The notes below the pieces were generated by a model. It searched no databases and was not told the DNA's origin. It saw nothing but the letters and a program-made list of their open reading frames with translations. Shown here piece by piece: positions 8,873-17,497 of a stretch of DNA of 37,824 nt. The position numbers and the translations under genes are program-made. This DNA comes from an uncultured Uliginosibacterium sp. (GTDB lineage: Bacteria > Pseudomonadota > Gammaproteobacteria > Burkholderiales > Rhodocyclaceae): contig CAMFLH010000013.1 of the NCBI GenBank assembly GCA_945957295.1, positions 1-37,824 on the forward strand. Reading direction: 5' to 3'. Numbering within the stretch: the stretch's first letter is position 1; each line of letters begins with the position of its first letter.

Positions 8873-11800
8873 ATGATGCTCAATGCAATCGTGGATGCCG
8901 CGCTGCGGTACAAGGTGCTGGTGCTGGTAGCGTTCGCCGTGGTCGTCGGGCTCGGCGTTCAGGCCTTCCGCAACGTGCCGGTCGATGCTCTCCCGGATGT
9001 CACGCCGGTGCAGGTCAACATCTACACCGAGTCGCCTGGCCTTGCCGCCGAAGACGTCGAGAAGTTGCTGACGACGCCGATCGAGGGCGCGATGGCCGGG
9101 CTTGCGGGGGTCGAGGAAGTGCGCTCGGTGTCCCTGTTCGGCCTTTCGTATGTCGGCGTGTATTTCAAAGACAACGTCGACATCTACTTCGCGCGCCGGC
9201 TGGTCGGCGAGAAGCTGCAGGAAGCCAAGGAGCGGCTGCCGCAAGGCTACGGTGAGCCGGTGCTGGGGCCGAACACCTCGGGCCTCGGCCAGGTGTTCTG
9301 GTACACCGTGGAGTCTGCGGACAAGAAGCTCTCCGCGATGGATCTGCGCACCCTGCATGACTGGACGGTGCGCCTGATCCTGCGCACCGCGCCGGGCGTG
9401 GACGACGTCATCTCCTGGGGCGGCGAAGAGAAGCAGTACCAGGTGCAGATCGACCCGGCGAAGCTGATCAAGTACGAGCTCGGCTTCAAGGAAGTGATGG
9501 AGCAGCTCACCGCCAACAACAAGCAGGTTGGCGGGCAGTATCTGAACATCGGGCGGGAGCAGTACCTCGTGCGTGGTTTGGGGCTGGTGGCGAACACGCA
9601 AGACATCGGCTCCATCGTGCTCGCCGAGCGCGACGGCACACCGATCTATGTGCGCGATGTGGCCACCGTGACCGAAGCGCCCGCTCTGCGCTTCGGCGCG
9701 GTGACGCGCGACGGCAAGGAGGCGGTGCTTGGCATGGCGCTTTCGCGCGTCGGCGAGAACGCGAAGAGCGTGGTCGATGCGGTGAAGGCCAAGCTCGCCA
9801 CCGCTCAGGCCGCACTGCCCGAGGGCGTGAGCCTCAAGCCGATCTATGACCGCACCGACATCGTCGAGAAGGCGCTGAAGACGGCCGAGAGCGCGCTGGT
9901 CGAGGGCTCCATCCTCGTCGTGATCGTGCTGTTCCTGTTCCTCGGGGAAGTGCGCTCGGCGATAGTCGTGATCGTGACTTTGCCGCTGGCGATGCTGATG
10001 GCCTTCCTGATGATGAATCAGGTTGGTATGTCGGCGAACCTGATGTCCTTGGCAGGGCTTGCGATCGGCATCGGCATGATGGTCGATGGCGCGGTGGTGA
10101 TGGTCGAGAACGCCTTCCGCCTGCTCGCCCATGCGAAGGAATCCGGCAAGCCGATCAACAGGACGCACCTGATTCTGGAGGCCGCGCGCGAGGTGGCGAA
10201 CCCGATCGCCTTCGCGATCCTGATCATCATCGTGGTGTTCCTGCCGCTGTTCTCGCTCACCGGCCTCGAAGGCAAGCTCTTCAAGCCGATGGCGCTGACG
10301 ATCACGTTTGCGATGGCCGGCTCCTTGATCCTCTCGCTCACGCTGGTCCCGGTGCTCGCTGCACTGATCCTCAAGCCCAAGGAGGAGAAAGATACCTTCG
10401 TGGTGCGTCATGCCAAGGCCGTGTACCTGCCGCTGCTCGACTGGGCGCTCGGCCACAAGAGGCAGGTGATGGTGGCGGCCGTGAGCTTGCTGGTGGGCTC
10501 GCTCGCACTGTTCCCGCTGCTGGGCAAGGAGTTCATGCCCACGCTGCAGGAAGGTTCGATCATGTTCCGCATCACCGGGATTCCCTCGACCTCGCTCGAT
10601 GAGTCGATCCGCGTGTCGAACGTGGTGGATACGACGCTGCGTGAGCGCTTCCCGCAGGTGCGCTCGGTGCTCGCGACGATTGGCCGTGCCGAGAAGGGCG
10701 AGACTGCCGATGTGAACTACATGGAAGTGCTGCTCGACATGAAGCCCGAGGCCGAGTGGCCTGCCAGGGTCTCCTACGCGAAGCTCTCGGCGGACATGCA
10801 GGCGGTGCTGGAGGAGACCGTGCCGACGGCAGTGTTCGGCGCGACGCAGCCGATCCAGATGCGTGTCGAGGAACTGATCTCCGGCGTGCGCGCAACCCTC
10901 GCGCTGAAGCTCTATGGCGAGGACCTCGCGACGCTCGACCGCTTGAGCGGGCAGATCAAGTCGGTGCTCGACAAGGTGCCGGGCGTGGCGGACCTCTCGG
11001 CGGAGGCCAACAAGGGCAAGCCGCAGCTCGTCATCAAGGTGGACCGCGAGGCGGCGGCGCGCTACGGCGTCAACGCGGACGAGGTGCTGGAGATCGTGCA
11101 GTCCGGCATCGGCGGCAGCGCTGTGTCGACCCTGATCGACGGCACCAAGCGCTTCGACATTGCCGTGCGCCTTGCCGAGAACTACCGCGCCAATCCGGCG
11201 GCGATTGCGGCGATTCCGTTGCGCACCCGCGAAGGGGCGCTGGTGCCTTTCGGGCAGGTGGCGAAGTTCGAGCTCGACGAGGGCTACTCCTTCGTACGCC
11301 GTGAGGCCCTGCAGCGCTATGCCGTGCTGCAGATGGACGTGAAGGGGCGCGATGTCGGCAGCTTCGTGAAGGAGGCCGATGCGCGTCTGCGCGACCAGGT
11401 GAAGCTGCCCGCGGGCTACTGGGTGGAGTGGGGCGGCGCTTTCGAGAACCAGCAGCGCGCGATGGCGCGGCTCGCGATGATCGTGCCGCTGACGATCGGC
11501 TTGATCTTCCTGCTGCTCTACACCGCCTTCAACTCGGTGCGGCACGCCACGCTGACCATCGCCAACGTGCCCTTCGCGATCATCGGCGGCATCGTCAGCC
11601 TCTTCGTGACGGGTCAGTACCTGTCAGTGCCGTCAGCCATCGGTTTCATTGCGGTGTTCGGTGTCGCGATGCTCAACGGCATCGTGATGGTGTCCTTTCT
11701 GAACGACCTGCGCCAGCGCGGACGAAGCATCCGCGACGCGGTGCGCGAAGGGGCTGCGCTGCGCCTGCGCCCGGTGCTGATGACCGCCACGGTGGCCATC

Positions 11801-11998
11801 CTCGGTCTGGTGCCGATGCTGCTGTCCACCGGCGTTGGTGCCGAAACCCAGCGACCACTGGCGACCGTCGTCGTCGGGGGGCTCTTTACCTCCACGGCAC
11901 TGACGCTGTTGCTCCTGCCACTGCTCTACGAATGGTCCGAACAACGCGCTGAAGCGCGCCGTCAGGTCGCGCTCGATCTGGCCAAGGAAGGAGTCTGA
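8873..11998 (+). CDS. czcA: heavy-metal efflux RND transporter (HME family), CzcA-like
   Basis: 1041 aa; FRNVPVDALPDVTPVQVNIYTESPGLAAEDVEKLLTTPIE, TM4 motif GIGMMVDGAVVMVENAF. Confidence 0.95.
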   Translation: MMLNAIVDAALRYKVLVLVAFAVVVGLGVQAFRNVPVDALPDVTPVQVNIYTESPGLAAEDVEKLLTTPIEGAMAGLAGVEEVRSVSLFGLSYVGVYFKDNVDIYFARRLVGEKLQEAKERLPQGYGEPVLGPNTSGLGQVFWYTVESADKKLSAMDLRTLHDWTVRLILRTAPGVDDVISWGGEEKQYQVQIDPAKLIKYELGFKEVMEQLTANNKQVGGQYLNIGREQYLVRGLGLVANTQDIGSIVLAERDGTPIYVRDVATVTEAPALRFGAVTRDGKEAVLGMALSRVGENAKSVVDAVKAKLATAQAALPEGVSLKPIYDRTDIVEKALKTAESALVEGSILVVIVLFLFLGEVRSAIVVIVTLPLAMLMAFLMMNQVGMSANLMSLAGLAIGIGMMVDGAVVMVENAFRLLAHAKESGKPINRTHLILEAAREVANPIAFAILIIIVVFLPLFSLTGLEGKLFKPMALTITFAMAGSLILSLTLVPVLAALILKPKEEKDTFVVRHAKAVYLPLLDWALGHKRQVMVAAVSLLVGSLALFPLLGKEFMPTLQEGSIMFRITGIPSTSLDESIRVSNVVDTTLRERFPQVRSVLATIGRAEKGETADVNYMEVLLDMKPEAEWPARVSYAKLSADMQAVLEETVPTAVFGATQPIQMRVEELISGVRATLALKLYGEDLATLDRLSGQIKSVLDKVPGVADLSAEANKGKPQLVIKVDREAAARYGVNADEVLEIVQSGIGGSAVSTLIDGTKRFDIAVRLAENYRANPAAIAAIPLRTREGALVPFGQVAKFELDEGYSFVRREALQRYAVLQMDVKGRDVGSFVKEADARLRDQVKLPAGYWVEWGGAFENQQRAMARLAMIVPLTIGLIFLLLYTAFNSVRHATLTIANVPFAIIGGIVSLFVTGQYLSVPSAIGFIAVFGVAMLNGIVMVSFLNDLRQRGRSIRDAVREGAALRLRPVLMTATVAILGLVPMLLSTGVGAETQRPLATVVVGGLFTSTALTLLLLPLLYEWSEQRAEARRQVALDLAKEGV

Positions 11999-11999
11999 G

Positions 12000-12338
12000 A
12001 TGAAGGAAATCAAGGCCTACGTGCACCGCAGCCGCATCGCCGACGTGATGCAGGCGCTCAAGGAGTCCGAACCCTTCAAGGGCCGAGACGGCGCTCATCG
12101 CCACAACCTGGCAGCCTATGTCGTGAAGGGCTCGCTGCAGGCGCTTGACCGGCAGGAACAGCACTACTCGCTGGATCTGGGCGACGCCGTCATCGATGAG
12201 TACAAGCTCGAGTTCATTTGCGAGGACGCCGACGTTGATGCGCTGGTCTCAATCATCAAGGCTGCCGCGCACACCGGGCGCTGTGCCTGCGGCTGGGTGT
12301 ATGTCGTCGACGTGCTCCGAGCGGAGCACATTGAATGA
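12000..12338 (+). CDS. PII-like protein (PII-NG type) linked to RND metal efflux
   Basis: 112 aa; MKEIKAYVHRSRIADVMQALKES...LEFICEDADVDALVSIIKAAAHTGRCACGWVYVVDVLRAEHI has the PII fold pattern. It starts two bases after the czcA stop. Confidence 0.85.
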   Translation: MKEIKAYVHRSRIADVMQALKESEPFKGRDGAHRHNLAAYVVKGSLQALDRQEQHYSLDLGDAVIDEYKLEFICEDADVDALVSIIKAAAHTGRCACGWVYVVDVLRAEHIE

Positions 12339-12724
12339 AGCATTCAAACTTCCGCGACCTGAGGTGGCGGTCGCAGAGTGCGACCCGCACCTGGCTGATC
12401 GCGGCTGCACTGCTATCCGTTACGACATGGGCCACGCCCGGTGATGCAAGTGAGGGGGCTTCGTCGCGCCATCGATCGGGAACGGTGGTCGCCGTCGGGC
12501 CGCTCTCCGAATTGCATCCGACGCGACCCGACCGATGCGCCCGCCCCAGTCCTGCGTTCGATCTTCAGGTCGGCTACGTTGTGATGTATCGCTCACCAGT
12601 GGGCTTCCGGACGCGAGTCGTCGCGCTCAATGAAGCTGAAGCGGCGCGGGTGAGGGTGGGGGATATGGTGAGCGTAGCCAAAGGCTCGTGCAGCGCTGTG
12701 CTGTCGGGTACTGCCACGGAGTAA
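12335..12724 (+). CDS. small secreted hypothetical protein in the RND operon
   Basis: 129 aa; ATGA overlap with the PII-like stop; N-terminal signal peptide-like RTWLIAAALLSVTTWATPGDASE. Confidence 0.6.
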   Translation: MKHSNFRDLRWRSQSATRTWLIAAALLSVTTWATPGDASEGASSRHRSGTVVAVGPLSELHPTRPDRCARPSPAFDLQVGYVVMYRSPVGFRTRVVALNEAEAARVRVGDMVSVAKGSCSAVLSGTATE

Positions 12725-12981
12725 GCAAGACTGGCTTGGCAAGACCGGAACGCGATGGGGCTCAGCCACATGGCCTCTCGCGTTCCATTCGTCGACTGCA
12801 GGTGGTGGTGCGATACGCTTGGCTAAAACGGCCTACCGCGCGCCGCCGGGGCGGCCCGATGCCTTCTTGCAAGCCTCGCCCTGCGGATCTTGCATCGCGG
12901 CAGCTCGACCGCCAGATCTTCTTCAGAATCGGCGGGAGCGCAGGTGGAATTCGCGTCGTCCCGCGGCAAACGCCTCGCAAA

Positions 12982-14202
12982 TTACGAAGCGGACTCCAGG
13001 GTCTTGGGCGTGCGTGATCGGACCAAGGTCAAGGCGGCCAAGGTCAGCGGCACAAAGGACAGCCACAGCACGGTGTCCCAGCCAAACGCAGTCAGCAGGC
13101 TGCCGGACAGGAAGGAACCGCAGGCGACGGTGCCGAACACCACGAAGTCGTTGAACGACTGAACTCGCGACCGCTCTTCCGGCGCGTGGCAGTCCAGCAC
13201 CATGGCCGAGGCGCCGACAAAGCCGAAGTTCCAACCCACGCCCAGCAGGATCAGCGTGAGCCAGAAGTGCGCCACATCCACACCCAGCAAGCCCACTGCC
13301 GCTGACAACCCGGTCAGCAACAGGCCGGCCATCGACACGGCCTTCGCATCGAATCGCGCGATCAGTCGCCCGGTGAAGAAGCTCGGCGCGTACATTGCGA
13401 TCACATGCCATTGAATCCCGAGGTTTGCCGACGCCTGCGACAAACCGCACAAATGCATGGCCAAGGGGGCCGCGGTCATCAGGAAGTTCATCAGCAGGTA
13501 GGAGATCACGCCGCAGGTCACCGCCGTGATGAAGCGCGGGTCACGGGCGATGACGCCGATCGGCCGCCCGCCGGCGTGGCTGCGCTCGTTCGTGAGCGCT
13601 GGCAAGCGCACGCCGGCAAGGATCAAGCCCGACAGGGCCGCCACCAACGCTTGCGCGACGAAGGTGCCGGCGAAAGTGTGGGGCGGCCAGAGATCCATCG
13701 TGTAGGTGACGAGCTGTGGGCCGATCACGCCGGCGAAGATGCCGCCTGTCATCACCAGCGACAACGCGCGCGCCCGCAGCGCCGGCGGGACGCAGTCCGC
13801 CGCGGCAAAGCGGAAGGTCAGCACGACGGCCGCATAGGCGCCACCGAAGAAGGTCGCGGCGCAGAACAGCCAGAAGAGCCCAAGGATCACCGCGAGCGCC
13901 GCGAGCAGCCCGACCAGCACGCCGCAGCCGGCGCCAATCAGGAATGCAGTGCGCCGCCCGTAGCGTTGGGCGATCAGGCCTGCAGGCAGCGAGCATGCAG
14001 TCATGCCTAGGACGAAGATCGTAATGGGCAGGGTGGCGAGCGCCTGGCTTGGCGCGAGTGTGCTGCCGACGATGGCGCCGGTGGCATAAACCACCACGGC
14101 GTTCGCGCCAGAGAGTGCCTGCGCCAGGATCAGTCGTGTGAGATTGCTCAGTTCAAGTGAGGCGGTGGCTCGGGGGTTCGCGTCCTTAGCGGGCATGCCC
14201 AT
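12982..14202 (-). CDS. MFS transporter
   Basis: 406 aa, about 12 hydrophobic segments, AGLIAQRYGRRTAFLIGAGCG (MFS loop 2-3 motif). Confidence 0.9.
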   Translation of the reverse strand: MGMPAKDANPRATASLELSNLTRLILAQALSGANAVVVYATGAIVGSTLAPSQALATLPITIFVLGMTACSLPAGLIAQRYGRRTAFLIGAGCGVLVGLLAALAVILGLFWLFCAATFFGGAYAAVVLTFRFAAADCVPPALRARALSLVMTGGIFAGVIGPQLVTYTMDLWPPHTFAGTFVAQALVAALSGLILAGVRLPALTNERSHAGGRPIGVIARDPRFITAVTCGVISYLLMNFLMTAAPLAMHLCGLSQASANLGIQWHVIAMYAPSFFTGRLIARFDAKAVSMAGLLLTGLSAAVGLLGVDVAHFWLTLILLGVGWNFGFVGASAMVLDCHAPEERSRVQSFNDFVVFGTVACGSFLSGSLLTAFGWDTVLWLSFVPLTLAALTLVRSRTPKTLESAS

Positions 14203-14610
14203 CCTTCATAGTCAGCACCATCCTGAATTTCACGTCGCCGGATCGCATCCGTTGGTAAGCCTCGGCGGCGCGTTCGAGCGGCATTGTTTCGATTTGCGGC
14301 CGGACATTCGTGAGTACGCTGAAAGCCAGGGCGCGCTCGCTGTCGTAAGGCGTGCCGGTAATCGATCCAAGCACGCTGCGCTCCGCGCCGACCAATTGTC
14401 CCATGCCGATTTGCAACCGATCCTTGCCCGCGCCCAGCACGACCATCCGACCGCGCGGCGCCAGGCCCGGCACGAGGGCAGAGGTGGCGACGGCATCGGT
14501 GCTCGTCGTGAGGATGGCTTGTGCGCCGTTTGCAGACTACAGCGCGGCCGCCGTCACTTGAGGCTACGAAGGTGGTTGCTCTTTCTACTTGTGATTCTCG
14601 CACCTCGCGA
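14186..14610 (-). pseudogene. decayed zinc-type alcohol dehydrogenase (5' half missing)
   Basis: C-terminal ADH sequence NGAQAILTTSTDAVATSALVPGLAPRGRMVVLGAGKDRLQIGMGQLVGAERSVLGSITGT is preceded in frame by a TAG where CAG (AALQ) is expected. Further ADH-like pieces lie in other frames upstream (IARxENHK, TTFVASSD). The N-terminal half is absent. Confidence 0.8.
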
Positions 14611-14636
14611 TCTCTTGCGACGAATTACGTGGTCGA

Positions 14637-15578
14637 TCACAAGCGGGCAAGTTGCTCTGCATGAGTGAGGCATTGTGAGGCAATGGAGGTGTGCAAGGCT
14701 GATCGCCAGCTGGCCGGCAGGCATTGCTCGCCATACAGGGCACCGAGTATCGCGCCAGCGATGGCGCCGGTGGTGTCGGCGTCGCCGCCGCGGTTGACGA
14801 CTTCGATCAGCGCGGCTTCGAAGTTGTCGGTGATGTCGATGGCTTGCAACACCGCGCGCATGGTGTCGACGATGTAGCCACTCGGGTTGAGTGCTGGCTT
14901 GCCACGGAAGTGGAAGGCCGGTTGAGCCTTGACGAGCTCATGGGCGAGGGCGATCACGCCGCGAATGCCGTGGCCGAGGATGCCCGCCTGGATCATGCGG
15001 ACGACGCAGACGGTGGCGGCGTCGGTGAGCGGGTTGTGATGCGTAACACGCGCTTGCGTGATTGCGGCGTCGCGCACCGCGTCGGCAGGGGCGCCGAGCA
15101 GTGCGATTGCGACCGGGGCGCAGCGCATGGTGGCGCCGTTGCCGGCGTCGTCCGATGGTGGCACGCAGGCTTCACCGGTGCGCCGATAGCGTGTGATGCC
15201 GCGCCGTACCGTGTTACCGATGTCGACCGGCTTGCTGCGCATCCATGCGTCGAACGCGCGGGCGTAGTCCTCTGCAGTCGGCTGGCGGTTGCGGATCAGC
15301 GCTTCGGCGACGGCAAAGGCCATGGTGGTGTCATCGGTGACCTGGCCAGGCGCCAGCTTGAGCCAGCCGCCGCCGCGGATCTGCGTGTGGCGGCCATAGT
15401 GCGTGCGAATCTCGCGCGGCGTCATGAATTCCACCGTGGCGCCCAACGCGTCGCCGAGCGCCAGACCGAGCAGCGCACCCCGCGCGTGCGCACGAATGCG
15501 CTCGGCCGCTTCTGCTGGCGGCCACGCGATCTGTGGCGCTGGCCATGGCATTGCCCGCGCTTCGTCCGGGTGAGCCAC
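14637..15578 (-). CDS. draG: ADP-ribosyl-[dinitrogen reductase] glycohydrolase
   Basis: 313 aa; ARGALLGLALGDALGATVEFMTPREIR and NRGGDADTTGAIAGAILGALYG, ADP-ribosylglycohydrolase motifs; 9 bp downstream of the nifB-linked ferredoxin. Confidence 0.93.
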   Translation of the reverse strand: MAHPDEARAMPWPAPQIAWPPAEAAERIRAHARGALLGLALGDALGATVEFMTPREIRTHYGRHTQIRGGGWLKLAPGQVTDDTTMAFAVAEALIRNRQPTAEDYARAFDAWMRSKPVDIGNTVRRGITRYRRTGEACVPPSDDAGNGATMRCAPVAIALLGAPADAVRDAAITQARVTHHNPLTDAATVCVVRMIQAGILGHGIRGVIALAHELVKAQPAFHFRGKPALNPSGYIVDTMRAVLQAIDITDNFEAALIEVVNRGGDADTTGAIAGAILGALYGEQCLPASWRSALHTSIASQCLTHAEQLARL

Positions 15579-15587
15579 GATGCGGGC

Positions 15588-15833
15588 TCATCCGTCGCGG
15601 GCAGCCGGCGACAGCGAGCCGAGCGGGTTAAGGGGCGTGCCGAGTTCGTCGATGATCACGCCCTCGATCGGGCAGATCGCAGCGCACTGCGGCGTGGCGT
15701 GCGCGTCGATGCACTCGGTGCAGCGATCGGAGTCGATCAGGAAATGTGGCTGGGCTTCGAGGATTGCCTGGTGCGGACACAGCGCGACACAAGCCCAGCA
15801 ATTGACGCAGCCCGCAACGATTTCGAGTGCCAT
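15588..15833 (-). CDS. 4Fe-4S dicluster ferredoxin associated with nifB
   Basis: MALEIVAGCVNCWACVALCPHQAI...CTECIDAHATPQCAAICP: two Cys clusters of the C-x2-C-x2-C-x3-C and C-x2-C-x8-C-x3-C type. Confidence 0.93.
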   Translation of the reverse strand: MALEIVAGCVNCWACVALCPHQAILEAQPHFLIDSDRCTECIDAHATPQCAAICPIEGVIIDELGTPLNPLGSLSPAARDG

Positions 15834-15847
15834 GCCGCTACCCCGGG

Positions 15848-17344
15848 TTACGCGCGACGCTGGCTGGCTGGCGCAACGCTGAGTTGCCCGTTGTCGAGCA
15901 TCGTTTTCCACGCTTCCCGCAGCGCTGACGCGACGGGTTCCATCGCGTGGGCGCCGTCGGGGCGGATGCCTGCGGCTTCGAGCTTGCCCCAGGGTTCGAT
16001 ACCGATTCGGGCGCAGAGCATCACTTCGCAGTCCGACAGCGCGGTCAGCGTGCGGGCGAGCGTGTTGTCGGCCTCGCCGCAGTCCGCCTCGCCGCCGCAG
16101 TACTGCGCGGCGGCGCAGGTGCCCAGCGCCCGGATTTCCTCGGCGCTGACCTCGAAAATATGGAAGTGCTTGGCGTGACCGAAGTGGGTGTCGATCACCG
16201 CGCCGGTGCTACTTGCCACGGCCATGCGTACGGGCCGGCCGAGGGTCGCGGCCGGGCGAGGGAGTTCGATCACCTGGGCGCTGGCGGCATGGCGTGCCGC
16301 GCGCTTCTCGGCCAACTCCGCATGGATTGCGGCGCGTAGCGCGAGCCGGCGACCCATCGCAGCGTGCTCGTCGATCTGCATCGCTTCGACTTTTTCGAGC
16401 GTGAACTCGGCGCCGCGATCCTCACCCAGCATGCCCACCGCGTCGGCCCGGCATTGCTGGCAGTGGCGCATCATGTTCATGTCGCCGGCGCATTCGTCCT
16501 GCAAGGTTTTGAGCTCCTGCGGGGTGGGGCCGCGCTGGCCGATGAGGCCGAAGTGGGTGCCGTGAGCGGGGTCGGAAATCAGCGGCATCACGTTGTGCAG
16601 GAAGGCGCCTTTGGCGCGCACGATGCGTGAGACTTCCTTCAGGTGCTGGTCGTTGATGCCGGGAATCATCACCGAGTTCACTTTCACCAGTATGCCGCGT
16701 GCGACCAGCATCTCCAGCCCTTGCTGTTGCTGTGCGATGAGGACCTCGGCGGCTTCGCGTCCGGTGATCCGGCGATGCTTCCAGAAGATCCACGGGTAGA
16801 TCTGTGCGCCAATGTCAGGGTCGATGCAGTTGATCGTGATCGTCACATGATCAACGTGATACGCGGCGATCTGGTCGACGTACTGCGGCAGCATCAGCCC
16901 ATTGGTGGAGAGGCACAGTTTCAGGTCGGGTGCGCGCTGCGAGAGTTCGGCGAAGGTGGCGAAAGTACGCTCGGGATTCGCGAGTGCGTCGCCGGGGCCT
17001 GCGATGCCCAGCACGCTCATCTGCGGAATCGCCGCCGCCACTGCAAGCGTCTTCTTTACCGCCTGCGCTGCGGTCAGCACTTCCGAAACGACCCCGGGCC
17101 GCGACTCGTTGCTGCAGTCGTACTTGCGGTTGCAGTAGTTGCACTGGATGTTGCAGGCCGGCGCCACTGCGACATGCATGCGCGCGAAGTACTTGTGTGC
17201 TTCTTCGGAGTAGCAGGGGTGATCCTGTACCCGCTGTGCGACGCTTGCATCCAGCTCGTCGATCTGACTCGCACTGGAGCCGCAGCGCCCGCTGGCGCAT
17301 CCGCTGGCCTTGGCGGCCGTATTCGGGGGGGTAGGCGTCGGCAT
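15848..17344 (-). CDS. nifB: nitrogenase cofactor biosynthesis protein NifB (radical SAM plus NifX-like domain)
   Basis: 498 aa; VAPACNIQCNYCNRKYDCSNESRPGVVSEVLT radical-SAM motif; C-terminal RPVRMAVASSTGAVIDTHFGHAKHFHIFEV domain. Confidence 0.98.
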   Translation of the reverse strand: MPTPTPPNTAAKASGCASGRCGSSASQIDELDASVAQRVQDHPCYSEEAHKYFARMHVAVAPACNIQCNYCNRKYDCSNESRPGVVSEVLTAAQAVKKTLAVAAAIPQMSVLGIAGPGDALANPERTFATFAELSQRAPDLKLCLSTNGLMLPQYVDQIAAYHVDHVTITINCIDPDIGAQIYPWIFWKHRRITGREAAEVLIAQQQQGLEMLVARGILVKVNSVMIPGINDQHLKEVSRIVRAKGAFLHNVMPLISDPAHGTHFGLIGQRGPTPQELKTLQDECAGDMNMMRHCQQCRADAVGMLGEDRGAEFTLEKVEAMQIDEHAAMGRRLALRAAIHAELAEKRAARHAASAQVIELPRPAATLGRPVRMAVASSTGAVIDTHFGHAKHFHIFEVSAEEIRALGTCAAAQYCGGEADCGEADNTLARTLTALSDCEVMLCARIGIEPWGKLEAAGIRPDGAHAMEPVASALREAWKTMLDNGQLSVAPASQRRA

Positions 17345-17376
17345 GAGGCGCTCCGGAGGATGTTTGTCTCCGGTTC

Positions 17377-17393
17377 AGCAATTGCCGTGCCGA
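17377..17393 (-). promoter_or_regulatory. sigma-54 promoter of nifB
   Basis: Minus strand TCGGCACGGCAATTGCT: GG-N10-GC, close to TGGCACG-N4-TTGC; about 33 bp upstream of the nifB ATG. Confidence 0.85.
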
Positions 17394-17444
17394 TGTGGCC
17401 GAACTGTGCTGCGGCGGGCCGTCCACGCCGTTGGCCCGCTGAAG

Positions 17445-17460
17445 TGTCGCTTAGCCTACA
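17445..17460. promoter_or_regulatory. NifA upstream activator site
   Basis: TGT-CGCTTAGCCT-ACA, perfect TGT-N10-ACA. Confidence 0.85.
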
Positions 17461-17468
17461 CAGTGCGA

Positions 17469-17484
17469 TGTGGGAAAGCGTACA
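17469..17484. promoter_or_regulatory. second NifA upstream activator site
   Basis: TGT-GGGAAAGCGT-ACA, perfect TGT-N10-ACA, 24 bp from the first site. Confidence 0.8.
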
Positions 17485-17497
17485 GGCTGGGTCGCTC

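Noticed and set aside
8660-11545. 961-aa antisense ORF opposite the RND transporter gene
   Set aside because: Low-complexity His/Arg/Gln-rich translation, typical of antisense frames in GC-rich DNA; the plus strand is a textbook HME-RND gene.
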